This document shows, in pieces, positions 42,099-50,624 of a stretch of 64,000 nt of DNA. The notes under the pieces were generated by a model, which did not search any database, had not been told where the DNA came from, and saw only the letters and a program-made list of their open reading frames with translations. Each line of letters opens with the position of its first letter. Position 1 is the stretch's first letter. Origin of the DNA: Bin103 sp002238925 (GTDB taxonomy: Bacteria; Spirochaetota; Spirochaetia; SZUA-6; Bin103); the NCBI GenBank assembly GCA_965208065.1, contig OZ242313.1:620001-684000 (forward strand). The letters run 5' to 3'. The position numbers and the translations under genes are program-made.

Positions 42099-43262
42099 AT
42101 GGCTGAGTTGGAACTTCGCTACGGCGCCAACCCGCACCAGGCCGGCGCCCGCGTCACGGCGTCCGGGGCTCTGCCGTTCACGGTGCTCGGCGGAGCGCCC
42201 GGCTATATCAACTTCCTTGATGCGCTGAACTCGTGGCAACTGGTGCGCGAGGCGCGCGGAGCCACCGGCCTGCCGGCGGCGACCTCGTTCAAGCACGTCA
42301 GCCCGGCGGGGGCGGCGCTCGGGCTGCCGCTGACCGATGCCGAGCGGCGGGTGTTCGCGGCCGGGACCGGCGAGCTGTCGGCCACCGCAGCCGCCTACGC
42401 GCGCGCCCGCGGCGCCGACCGCATGAGCTCCTACGGCGACTGGGTGGCGGTGAGCGACCAGGTGGACCTGGCCACCGCGCGGCTGCTGAAGCGGGAAACA
42501 TCGGACGGCATCATTGCCCCCGGCTACGACGCCGACGCGCTGGACGTGCTGCGCGCCAAGAAGGGCGGCGCCTACCGGGTGCTGGCGATCGATCCCGACT
42601 ACCGGTCGCCCGCTACCGAGCGGCGCCAAGTGTTCGGGGTGACCCTGGAACAGCCCCGCAACGACACCGTCATCGACGGCGAGCTGCTGACCAACGTCCC
42701 CACGGCGGCGCGCGACATCCCGCCGGCGGCGGCGCGTGACATGCTGCTGGCGCTGATCGCCCTGAAGTACACCCAGTCCAACTCGGTGTGCATCGCGTAT
42801 CGCGGCCAGACCATCGGTATCGGCGCGGGCCAGCAGTCGCGCATCCATTGCACCGCGCTCGCCGCCGACAAGGCGTGCGCCTGGTACCTGCGTTTTCACC
42901 CGGTGCTGCAGGAGGTGCGTTTCCGCCCCGGGGTGCGCCGCCACGACCGCGACACCTGGATGACCCAATACGTGGGCGGGGTGCAGGTCACCGACGATGC
43001 CTGGCTGCGCGCGCAGGTGGAGGAGATGCCGCCGCCGCTGACCGCGAAACAGCGCGCCGACTGGCTGGCCGGGCTGGACGGTGCCGTGCTGGCCTCGGAT
43101 GGGTTCTTTCCGCATCGGGACAGCATCGACGTGGCACGGCGCTGCGGCGTGCGATACATTGTGCAGCCGGGCGGGTCGCTGCGCGACGGCGACGTGATCG
43201 AAGCGTGCGACGAGCACGGGCTGGCGATGGTGATGACCGGCTTGCGCCTGTTCCATCACTGA
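42099..43262 (+). CDS. purH: Stand-alone AICAR formyltransferase (PurH C-terminal-domain type)
   Basis: Formylates AICAR with 10-formyl-tetrahydrofolate in purine synthesis. The 387-residue product begins MAELELRYGANPHQAGARV and carries FKHVSPAGAALG (catalytic Lys-His), RMSSYGDWVAVSDQVDL and KYTQSNSVCIAYRGQTIGIG. The IMP cyclohydrolase (MGS-like) domain that normally precedes it in bifunctional PurH is absent, so this is the single-domain form. It lies five bases after fni; translation may be coupled. Why purine synthesis joins isoprenoid genes is not clear. Confidence 0.93.
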   Translation: MAELELRYGANPHQAGARVTASGALPFTVLGGAPGYINFLDALNSWQLVREARGATGLPAATSFKHVSPAGAALGLPLTDAERRVFAAGTGELSATAAAYARARGADRMSSYGDWVAVSDQVDLATARLLKRETSDGIIAPGYDADALDVLRAKKGGAYRVLAIDPDYRSPATERRQVFGVTLEQPRNDTVIDGELLTNVPTAARDIPPAAARDMLLALIALKYTQSNSVCIAYRGQTIGIGAGQQSRIHCTALAADKACAWYLRFHPVLQEVRFRPGVRRHDRDTWMTQYVGGVQVTDDAWLRAQVEEMPPPLTAKQRADWLAGLDGAVLASDGFFPHRDSIDVARRCGVRYIVQPGGSLRDGDVIEACDEHGLAMVMTGLRLFHH

Positions 43263-43289
43263 GCGTCACCGCCTGCGAGGAGGAACGGT

Positions 43290-45110
43290 ATGGGCAGCAG
43301 CAACGGCAGCAATGGGAGTCACGGCGATCACGGCGGCAACGGAATGGTCCCGGTGGCGAGCCTGGAAGAGGTGCGCCGGCGTGGGGTGATGGTGACGCGG
43401 GCGGGCGACCGCTCGTTGGCGGTATTCGCGGACGGCGACGAGATCCACGCGGTGGACAACCGCTGCCCGCACATGGGGTTTCCGCTCGACCGCGGCAGCG
43501 TCAAGGATGGCATCCTGACCTGCCACTGGCACGAGGCGCGCTTCGAACTGGCGAGCGGCTGCACCTTCGACCTGTGGGCCGACGACGCCATCTCCTACCC
43601 CACCGCGGTGCGCGGCGACCAGGTGTGGGTGGCCACCAGCCCGCGCCAGCAGCGCGACGCCGCCTACCACCGGCTGCGCCTGCGCCGCGGCATGGAGATG
43701 GGGGTCGGGCTGGTGCAGGCCAAGAGCCTGATCAGCCTGCTCGGCGGAAATGACGGCCTGCTGCCGATCGTGGCGAGCGTGGTCGATTACGCGGCCGCCA
43801 ACATCACCAGCTTCGGCGAAGGCATGGTGCGGCTCACCTGCGTAGCGCGCCTGGCACCCTGGCTGAGCGCAGAGACGCTGTACCTGGGGATGAGCTACGC
43901 GGTACGCCAACTGGCCGCCGAGGCCAACGATGGCACGGCGCGCCGTCCCCGCGATCCGCTCGCCGCGCCGGCGCCCAACGAGGCGCTGAAGGGGTGGCTG
44001 CGGCAGTGGGTGCTGACCCGCCACCGCGACGCGGTCGAGCGCACCCTGCTCGCCGGCGTGGCCAACGGCCTGCCCGCCCCCGAGCTGGCAGACCTGCTGT
44101 ACGGCGCCGCGGCCGACCGGCTGTACGCCAACACCGGACACCTGTTCGACGCCTGCAACAAGGCGCTGGAGCTTCGCGACCTGCTCGACGGATCCGCGCC
44201 CGACGACCTGCTCGCGTTGCTGGCCCCGTCGCTGGCCGACGCGCGCGGCGAGGAAGAGAACACCCCCTGGCACCACCCGGTGGAGATCGCCGCCGCCGTG
44301 CGCGCCGCCGAGGAGCGCCTGCCTGCCCTGCTCGCCAACGGCAGCGGAGGCGCACCAGCACTGCTTGACGAGGCTGCCGAAGACGACCTGGTGGAGCGAA
44401 TTCTCGGCGACGATCCGCTCGATGTCATCGCCGCGGTAGAGGGCGCGCTGGCAGGCGGTGCCGAGCCCGCCGCGGTGGGAGCCGCCATCTGCCGCGCCGC
44501 CGGCCTGCGGCTGGCGCGCTTTGCCACCTCCAACGAGGTCAGCGACTGGTTCAACCCGCAGCACACGTTGATATTCTGCAACGCCGTGCAGCGCGCGCTG
44601 CTGCGCACCGGCGGCCCGGACGTGGTGCGGGCGCTGTACCAGGCCGCCATCGCCGTGTACATGGACCGCTACCTGAACGTGCCGTCCGCCAAGCTGCCGG
44701 CGGAGCGCGGTACCGCCATCCCGGCCGCGGACGGCGCGGCGGCGGCCGGCCTGCTCGACGACCTGCTCGACGCCCTCGACAACCGCGCCGAGGTGGAGCG
44801 CGCCGCCGACCTGACCAGCAGCTACCTGCGCACGCCGACGACCGACTGGCACGCCCACCTGCGGCGCCTGGTGGACCGGCTGGCCTATGCCACGCTGCGC
44901 GAGGACCTGGACTTCCACACCCTGCAGGTGCTGGAGGCAGCCACCACGCAGCTTGCCGCGCGCGGCAACGATCGCGGCGCCGAGCAGATCATGGTGGGCG
45001 TGGTGCGCAACCTCGCCGCGCACTGTCCCACGCAGCGCGCCGGCTACCAGACGGCCGTGATCGCCCGCCGCCTGCAGCACGGCGAGGAACTGTTCGCCGA
45101 CGACGCATGA
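43290..45110 (+). CDS. Rieske [2Fe-2S] domain fused to a large helical domain of unknown function
   Basis: A 606-residue protein. Residues 15-120 form a Rieske domain with Cys59-Pro-His61 and, 16 residues later, Cys78-His-Trp-His81 (CPHMGF and CHWHEARF). Residues 130-600 are Ala-rich and mostly helical and resemble no family I can name; recognisable pieces include LISLLGGNDGLLPIVASVVD, HHPVEIAAAVRAAEE and FATSNEVSDWFNPQHTLIFC. The N-terminal tail is Ser/Gly/Asn/His-rich. GAGGAGGAA precedes the ATG. It is not a ring-hydroxylating oxygenase alpha subunit, since the mononuclear iron motif is not evident. It sits between purH and thyX. Confidence 0.82.
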   Translation: MGSSNGSNGSHGDHGGNGMVPVASLEEVRRRGVMVTRAGDRSLAVFADGDEIHAVDNRCPHMGFPLDRGSVKDGILTCHWHEARFELASGCTFDLWADDAISYPTAVRGDQVWVATSPRQQRDAAYHRLRLRRGMEMGVGLVQAKSLISLLGGNDGLLPIVASVVDYAAANITSFGEGMVRLTCVARLAPWLSAETLYLGMSYAVRQLAAEANDGTARRPRDPLAAPAPNEALKGWLRQWVLTRHRDAVERTLLAGVANGLPAPELADLLYGAAADRLYANTGHLFDACNKALELRDLLDGSAPDDLLALLAPSLADARGEEENTPWHHPVEIAAAVRAAEERLPALLANGSGGAPALLDEAAEDDLVERILGDDPLDVIAAVEGALAGGAEPAAVGAAICRAAGLRLARFATSNEVSDWFNPQHTLIFCNAVQRALLRTGGPDVVRALYQAAIAVYMDRYLNVPSAKLPAERGTAIPAADGAAAAGLLDDLLDALDNRAEVERAADLTSSYLRTPTTDWHAHLRRLVDRLAYATLREDLDFHTLQVLEAATTQLAARGNDRGAEQIMVGVVRNLAAHCPTQRAGYQTAVIARRLQHGEELFADDA

Positions 45111-45182
45111 GGCAGTCCGGGCGAGCCGGCACCGCGCTTGGCCGGCGGCACGAGCGGGCGCGGTGTCTCCGGTAGCGGGCCG

Positions 45183-46148
45183 ATGAGCCGCGACGCAGCG
45201 CCTGCCAGCCGGCGCCCGGCGGCGCCGGCCCTCGAAGAGATCCTGGGCCAGCCGTTGCCGGTGCTCGACGACGGCTACGTGCGGGTGGTGGACTACATGG
45301 GCAGCGACGCCGCCATCGTGCAGGCGGCGCGAGTCTCCTACGGCGCCGGCACCCGGCGGGTCAGCGAGGACCGCACCCTGATCCGCTACCTGATGCGGCA
45401 CCGCCACACCACGCCGTTCGAGATGTGCGAGATCAAGCTGCACGTGCGCGTGCCAATGGACTGCTGGCGGCAGTGGATCCGCCATCGCACCGCCAATGTC
45501 AACGAGTATTCGACCCGCTACTCGGTGGCGATCGACGCCGCCAGCCGCACCGCGCCCGACCAGTGGCGCCTGCAGACGGCCGCCAACCGGCAGGGCTCGG
45601 AGGGGCGTATCGATCCCGAGGCCGGCGCCCGGCTGACCGCGGCCGAGGGAGACCTGCAGGAGCGTGCGCGCGCCGTCTACCAGGAGCGCCTGGATGCCGG
45701 GGTGGCACGCGAGCAGGCGCGCAAGGATCTGCCGCTGTCCACCTACACCGAGTCGTACTGGAAGATCGACCTGCACAACCTGCTGCATTTCCTGGGCCTG
45801 CGTGCCGACAGCCACGCCCAGGAGGAGATTCGCGCCTACGCCACCCTGATCGGCGAGCAGGTGGTGAGCCGCTGGGTGCCGCTCACCTGGGAGGCGTACC
45901 GCGACTACCGCGCCGGCGGCCTGCTGCTGACCCGCGCCGAACGCGACATCGCCGCCTGCCTGAATGCCGGCCGCCCGCAGGATGCGCTGCGCATCGCGGA
46001 ACAAGCCGGCTGGCTGCGCCGGCGCACCGACCCGCCGCCGGGCGCAACGGGCGCCGCACTCCTGCGCCGCAACCGGGAGCGCTCCGAGGCGGAGGCCAAG
46101 CTCGCCGCGCTGGGCCTGACCGCGCCCTGGCTCACCGCCCTGCCCTGA
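45183..46148 (+). CDS. thyX: Flavin-dependent thymidylate synthase
   Basis: Makes dTMP with NADPH, FAD and methylenetetrahydrofolate. The product (about 321 residues, longer than the usual 220-250) has the ThyX signature RHRTANVNEYSTRYS (RHRx7S) and preceding YLMRHRHTTPFEM. The ATG at 45183 is one of several possible starts; a GTG/ATG further upstream is less likely. It is preceded by the Rieske gene on the same strand. ThyX rather than ThyA is typical of spirochaetes among others. Confidence 0.94.
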   Translation: MSRDAAPASRRPAAPALEEILGQPLPVLDDGYVRVVDYMGSDAAIVQAARVSYGAGTRRVSEDRTLIRYLMRHRHTTPFEMCEIKLHVRVPMDCWRQWIRHRTANVNEYSTRYSVAIDAASRTAPDQWRLQTAANRQGSEGRIDPEAGARLTAAEGDLQERARAVYQERLDAGVAREQARKDLPLSTYTESYWKIDLHNLLHFLGLRADSHAQEEIRAYATLIGEQVVSRWVPLTWEAYRDYRAGGLLLTRAERDIAACLNAGRPQDALRIAEQAGWLRRRTDPPPGATGAALLRRNRERSEAEAKLAALGLTAPWLTALP

Positions 46149-46282
46149 CGAGCGCTGCAGGCGGCACCGGCGGCAACGGTGAACGGTCGCGGGCCGCGCC
46201 AGCCGCGCCAGCCGCGTAAACGGCGCATGAACGCCGGGAGCGCCGAGTAGAATTGCCGGGTGGCGGGCGGTACGTTCCCTTC

Positions 46283-46990
46283 GTGGCAGCCGTGGAAGTT
46301 ACCGACGTACGCAAGGTCTACCCGCTCGGCAAGACGGAGGTGCACGCCGTAAAGGGCGTGAGCTTTACCGTTGAGGAGGGCGACTTCGTGTCGATCGCGG
46401 GGCCGTCCGGGTCCGGCAAGACGACAATCCTCAACATGATCGGCTGCATCGACTCCCCCACCACCGGCACCGTGCGGGTGATGGGCACCGACACCGCCGG
46501 CATGGCCGACCGCGCCGTGACCGACCTGCGCCACCAGGTGCTCGGCTTCATCTTCCAGTCGTTCAACCTGGTGCCGGTGCTGAACGTGACCGAGAACGTG
46601 GAGTTCCCGCTGCTGATCGGCAAGGCGCGGGTGCCGAAGGCGGAGCGGGCCGGCTGGGTGGCGCACCTGATCGATGCCGTGGGGCTGGACGAGCATCGCG
46701 CGCACCGGCCCGCCGAGCTGTCCGGCGGTCAGCGCCAGCGGGTGGCGATCGCCCGCGCCCTGGCCAACAAGCCGAGCATCGTGCTCGCCGACGAGCCCAC
46801 CGCCAACCTCGACTCCGAGACCAGCGAGCAGATCATCGAGCTGATGAAGCGGATGAACGCCGAGTTCGGCACCACCTTCATCTTCTCCACCCACAAGCCC
46901 GCCATCGTCGCGATCGCCGACCACGTCATCCGCCTGCAGGACGGGCTGGTGACGGAGGAATTCAGGACCGCCGCGGAGCCGCCCGCGTGA
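46283..46990 (+). CDS. ABC transporter ATP-binding protein (LolD/MacB type)
   Basis: ATPase of an FtsX-type exporter. The 235-residue product has Walker A GPSGSGKTT, Q-loop FQSFNLVPVLNVTENV, signature LSGGQRQRVAIARA and Walker B IVLADEPTANLD. A GTG at 46283 starts VAAVEVTDVRKVYPLG; a TTG at 46253 is an alternative. Its stop overlaps the GTG of the first permease (GTGA). The subunit arrangement (ATPase, two permeases, LolA-like carrier, barrel) suggests it powers envelope lipid or lipoprotein trafficking. Confidence 0.93.
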   Translation: MAAVEVTDVRKVYPLGKTEVHAVKGVSFTVEEGDFVSIAGPSGSGKTTILNMIGCIDSPTTGTVRVMGTDTAGMADRAVTDLRHQVLGFIFQSFNLVPVLNVTENVEFPLLIGKARVPKAERAGWVAHLIDAVGLDEHRAHRPAELSGGQRQRVAIARALANKPSIVLADEPTANLDSETSEQIIELMKRMNAEFGTTFIFSTHKPAIVAIADHVIRLQDGLVTEEFRTAAEPPA

Positions 46991-48471
46991 GCATTGTCTG
47001 GCGCATCGCGATCCGCAATCTGCAGGAGCATCGCGCCAAGAGCCTGATTGTCGGCATCATCATCCTGATCGGCACCTTCGTGCTGGTGGTGGGAAACTCG
47101 CTGATGGACTCGGCCGCGGCCGGCATCCGGCGGTCGTTCATTGACAACTTCACCGGCCATCTGGTGCTCGCCGGCGTCACCGACGCGCCGGTGAGCCTGT
47201 TCGGCGTGCGCAGCACCGACTTTCTCAACAACCGCACGCCGCGGCTGGACGGCTACGACCGGCTCCTGCAGGCGGTGGCAGCGCACCCGGATATCGCCGC
47301 CTGGAGCCCGCAGGCCGGCGATGCGGCCACGGTGAACCTGGCCGGCCCGGACGGTACCACCGAGGGAGAGTCGTTCTCGCAGCTGTGGGGGATTGAGCCG
47401 GTCCGCTACCTGGCGGTGTTCCCGGACGCCGCCGAACTGGTCGCGGGGTCGTTCCTGGAGCCGGACCAGGTTGGGCTGCTGCTGTCGGAAGAGATCGCCG
47501 CCGACCTCGCCGAGTCGGCCGGGCGCGAGGTGCGGCCCGGAGACCGCGTGCTGCTGACCGCCACCACGCAGGCCGGCATCAAGGTGCGCGAGGTGCCGGT
47601 GACCGGCATCTTCCGCTTCCGCAACGCGCTGCCACAGCTCGATTTCGTGTCGCTGGTGGACATTACCACGCTGCGCACGCTCACCGGCATGACCGTGTCG
47701 GCGCCGGCGGAGCAGATCCTGACCGCCGAGCAGGTGGCCGGGCTCGGCACGGTGGACGAGGACGACCTGTTCGGGGGCGGTGGCGCGGGCGGCGGCGCCG
47801 GCAGCCTGGTGCAGGAGGTGGAGTCCGGTACGGCAGCGCCGGCTCCACTCGACCTGGGCGGGCGCGAGGCGACGGTGATCGATTCCGGCGCCTGGCACTT
47901 CCTGCTGTTGAAGCTGCACCGCCCCGGCGCGGCGGGCCGGGTGACGGCGGAGCTGGAGCAGGTCATCGCCAAGGCGGACCTGAACGCCCAGGTGCTCGGC
48001 TGGGTGGCGGCCGCGGCGCCGCTTTCGCAGCTCTCCGACGGCTTCAAGATCGTGTTCAACGTGGTGATCATCGTGATAGCCGTGGCCGCCGTGATCGTGA
48101 TCATGAACACGCTGGTGATCTCGGTGACCGAGCGGATCAGCGAGATCGGCACCATGCGGGCGATCGGCGCGCGCAAGGGGTTCGTGCGGCGCATGATCGG
48201 CGCCGAGACGGTGACCCTGGCGTTCCTATTCGGGGCCGTCGGCGTCGTGCTCGCCCTGCTGCTGCTGGCGATCCTGGGCGCCACCGGGATCCGCGCCGGC
48301 AACCTGTTCCTGCGCATCCTGTTCGGGGGCGAGGTGCTGCGCCCGGCGGTGTCGGCAGGTTCGGTGGCGTTCTCGTTGCTCATGGTGGCGGCGATCGCCG
48401 TGCTGTCGAGCCTGTATCCGCTGGCGGTGGCGCTGCGCATATCGCCGCGGCAGGCGATGGGGGTCGACTGA
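46987..48471 (+). CDS. FtsX/MacB-type ABC permease, first of two
   Basis: A 494-residue membrane protein with an N-terminal transmembrane helix (AKSLIVGIIILIGTFVLVVG), a large periplasmic domain (about 50-350) and three C-terminal helices (VVIIVIAVAAVIVIMNTLVI, LAFLFGAVGVVLALLLLAIL, SLLMVAAIAVLSSLYPLAVA). The motif SEIGTMRAIGARKGFVRRM is typical of FtsX-like permeases. The periplasmic domain has a Gly-rich insertion (GGGGAGGGAG). It overlaps the ATPase gene by 4 bp and the next permease by 1 bp. Confidence 0.9.
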   Translation: MSIVWRIAIRNLQEHRAKSLIVGIIILIGTFVLVVGNSLMDSAAAGIRRSFIDNFTGHLVLAGVTDAPVSLFGVRSTDFLNNRTPRLDGYDRLLQAVAAHPDIAAWSPQAGDAATVNLAGPDGTTEGESFSQLWGIEPVRYLAVFPDAAELVAGSFLEPDQVGLLLSEEIAADLAESAGREVRPGDRVLLTATTQAGIKVREVPVTGIFRFRNALPQLDFVSLVDITTLRTLTGMTVSAPAEQILTAEQVAGLGTVDEDDLFGGGGAGGGAGSLVQEVESGTAAPAPLDLGGREATVIDSGAWHFLLLKLHRPGAAGRVTAELEQVIAKADLNAQVLGWVAAAAPLSQLSDGFKIVFNVVIIVIAVAAVIVIMNTLVISVTERISEIGTMRAIGARKGFVRRMIGAETVTLAFLFGAVGVVLALLLLAILGATGIRAGNLFLRILFGGEVLRPAVSAGSVAFSLLMVAAIAVLSSLYPLAVALRISPRQAMGVD

Positions 48472-49829
48472 TGCTCGGGCAGCTCCGCATCGCCTTCCGC
48501 AACACCGGCCGGCAGAAGAAGCGCACCGTGCTGCTCGCCGGCGCAATTTCCTTCGGGGTCCTGGTGGTAACCGTGCTGAACGGGTTCACCGGCGGGGTGT
48601 CCCGCAACATCGAACGGGCGCTCACCGACCTGATCGGCGGTCACGTGTACATCAGCGGGACCGAGCTCACCGAATCGCGCCTGATCGTCAACGTGATCCG
48701 CGACTCGGTGGCGGACGGCTCGGCGGGCGGCGGCTCGGCTCTCGCGGATGCAGTCGCCGAGGTCGAAGGGCAGATCGCCGAGCTGAACCGGCGCAGCCGT
48801 ACGCTCGGCACCCTGATATTCGGATCCAAGCAGGTCAACCAGATCATTGAGGGCGTGGACTGGGTCGGTGAGCCCGGGTTCTTGCCGAGCCTGTCGCTGA
48901 CCGGCGGCGCGCTGCCCGGGCCGGAGGCGCGCAACGCGCTGATCCTGCCGCAGTCGGCGGCCGACCGGCTGCGGGTGGCGGTCGGCGACCAGGTACTGGC
49001 GCGCGTGGCCACGGTTACCGGCCAGCAGAACGTGGGCGAGTTCGTGCTCGCCGCCACCATCGAGGAGTCCGGGATTACCGCCTTCTCGTCGGCGTTCGTC
49101 CGCCTCGACTACCTCGCGGAGCTGATCGACACCGGCGCCGGCGAGTTCCAGCTCCTGCACCTGTACCTGCACGACCCGCGCCAGGCCGACCGCGTGGCGG
49201 AGGTGCTGCGTGCCCGGCTGCCGACCGCGCCGGAGGAGGAGCGCGTGCAGGAGGACGCCGGCGGCCCGCCCGGGACGCCGGGGGCGTTCGGGGGCGGCGT
49301 GAGCCGCCTGCCCGCCGACGAGGAACCGTGGGACGGCACCCGCTACGAGATCACCACTATCGACGACGTGATGGCGCAGGCCTCCGACCTGTTCCGGGTA
49401 CTGGACATCGTCAGCCTGGTGGTGTTCCTGATCCTGCTGACCATCACCATGGTGGGCGTCGTGAACACGTTCCGGATGGTGCTGCTGGAGCGCATCCGGG
49501 AGATCGGCACCATGCGCGCCGTCGGCATGCAGCGCGGCGCGGTGCGCGCCATCTTCCTGATGGAGGCGGGCTTCATCGGGTTGCTCGGCGCGCTGTTCGG
49601 GCTGGTGCTGGCGGCCGCCGCCATGCTGATCCTGAGCCGGCTGACCCTGGACACCGACACACCGCTGCAGTTCTTTCTGGATGCCGGCCGGCTCACCTTT
49701 GCGGTGCCGCCGTTGTCGGTGGCCACCAACCTGGCCATCCTGCTGGCCCTGAGTCTGCTCGCGGCCTTCATCCCGGCCCGCCGCGCGGCGCGCGTACCCC
49801 CGTCCGTCGCGCTGCGCGGTTCGGCATGA
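48471..49829 (+). CDS. FtsX/MacB-type ABC permease, second of two
   Basis: A 452-residue permease with the same plan: N-terminal helix (RTVLLAGAISFGVLVVTVLN), periplasmic domain, then C-terminal helices (DIVSLVVFLILLTITMVGVV, FIGLLGALFGLVLAAAAMLI, LAILLALSLLAAFIPARRAA). REIGTMRAVGMQRGAVRAI matches the family. The start overlaps the previous stop (TGATG). With its partner it can form a LolCE-like heterodimer. The periplasmic part carries a Gly/Pro-rich loop (GGPPGTPGAFGGGVS). Confidence 0.9.
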   Translation: MLGQLRIAFRNTGRQKKRTVLLAGAISFGVLVVTVLNGFTGGVSRNIERALTDLIGGHVYISGTELTESRLIVNVIRDSVADGSAGGGSALADAVAEVEGQIAELNRRSRTLGTLIFGSKQVNQIIEGVDWVGEPGFLPSLSLTGGALPGPEARNALILPQSAADRLRVAVGDQVLARVATVTGQQNVGEFVLAATIEESGITAFSSAFVRLDYLAELIDTGAGEFQLLHLYLHDPRQADRVAEVLRARLPTAPEEERVQEDAGGPPGTPGAFGGGVSRLPADEEPWDGTRYEITTIDDVMAQASDLFRVLDIVSLVVFLILLTITMVGVVNTFRMVLLERIREIGTMRAVGMQRGAVRAIFLMEAGFIGLLGALFGLVLAAAAMLILSRLTLDTDTPLQFFLDAGRLTFAVPPLSVATNLAILLALSLLAAFIPARRAARVPPSVALRGSA

Positions 49830-49865
49830 CCGGCGCGGCCAGATGAGCAAGGAGGACGAAAGACC

Positions 49866-50624
49866 ATGATTCGACGCTGCGCAACTGCGCTCTTGATGAC
49901 AGCGGGGCTACTCTCCGCAACCGCCTCGTGGGCCGCCGACATCGATGTGCAGGCGCTGCTCGCGGAGATCGACCGCCAGCGTACTTTCGGCGACCAGGAC
50001 TTTACCGCGGTGCTGACGCTGGTTTCGGAGGACCCCGAGGAGGGCGTGGAGCGCACCGTGGCGCAGCAGTTCCGGCGCGACACTGACGACGCGTTTCTGA
50101 TCCTGATCCGCGATCCGGCGGTGCAGCGCGGCCAGGGCTACCTGCGGCAGGGCGACAACCTGTGGTTCTACGATCCGGACAGCCGCAAGTTCTCGCACAC
50201 CTCGCTGAAGGAGGCGTTTCAGGACACCGACGCGCGCAACTCCGACTTCGGCGACGTCAAGTATGCCGAAGACTACACGGCGCGCACCATCGAGGAGGGG
50301 ACGCTCGGCAAGTACGCCGTATACGTGCTCGACCTGCAGGCGACCAGCGACGAGGTGACCTATCCGTTCCTGAAGGCGTGGGTGACGCGGGAGGGCGGCC
50401 TGGTGCTGAAGACCGAGGACTACAGCCTGACCGAGCGGCTGATGCGCACGTCCTACTACCCGCGGTACGCGCGCGTCGGCAGTGCCGTGGTGCCGACCGA
50501 GATGATCTTCGTCGACGAACTGGTGGAGGGCAAGAAGACCCGCATCAGCATGACCGACCTGTCCGCCGCCGCGATCCCGGACTCGGTGTTTACCAAGGCA
50601 TACGTGGAGCGGGCCAACCGATGA
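49866..50624 (+). CDS. Outer-membrane lipoprotein-sorting (LolA-like) periplasmic protein
   Basis: A 252-residue protein with a signal peptide ending ASWAAD and a half-barrel type body: DRQRTFGDQDFTAVLTLVSE, QGYLRQGDNLWFYDPDSRKF and TSYYPRYARVGSAVVPTEM. These match the outer-membrane lipoprotein-sorting family related to LolA. GGAGGA lies nine bases before the ATG. It lies 36 bp after the second permease and its stop overlaps the barrel gene's ATG. It probably shuttles a lipid-anchored or hydrophobic cargo from the ABC machine to the outer membrane. Confidence 0.88.
   Translation: MIRRCATALLMTAGLLSATASWAADIDVQALLAEIDRQRTFGDQDFTAVLTLVSEDPEEGVERTVAQQFRRDTDDAFLILIRDPAVQRGQGYLRQGDNLWFYDPDSRKFSHTSLKEAFQDTDARNSDFGDVKYAEDYTARTIEEGTLGKYAVYVLDLQATSDEVTYPFLKAWVTREGGLVLKTEDYSLTERLMRTSYYPRYARVGSAVVPTEMIFVDELVEGKKTRISMTDLSAAAIPDSVFTKAYVERANR

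Noticed and set aside
43266..46004. 912-codon minus-strand frame over the Rieske and thyX genes
   Set aside because: Antisense shadow; composition rich in Arg, His and Gln with no recognisable motif.
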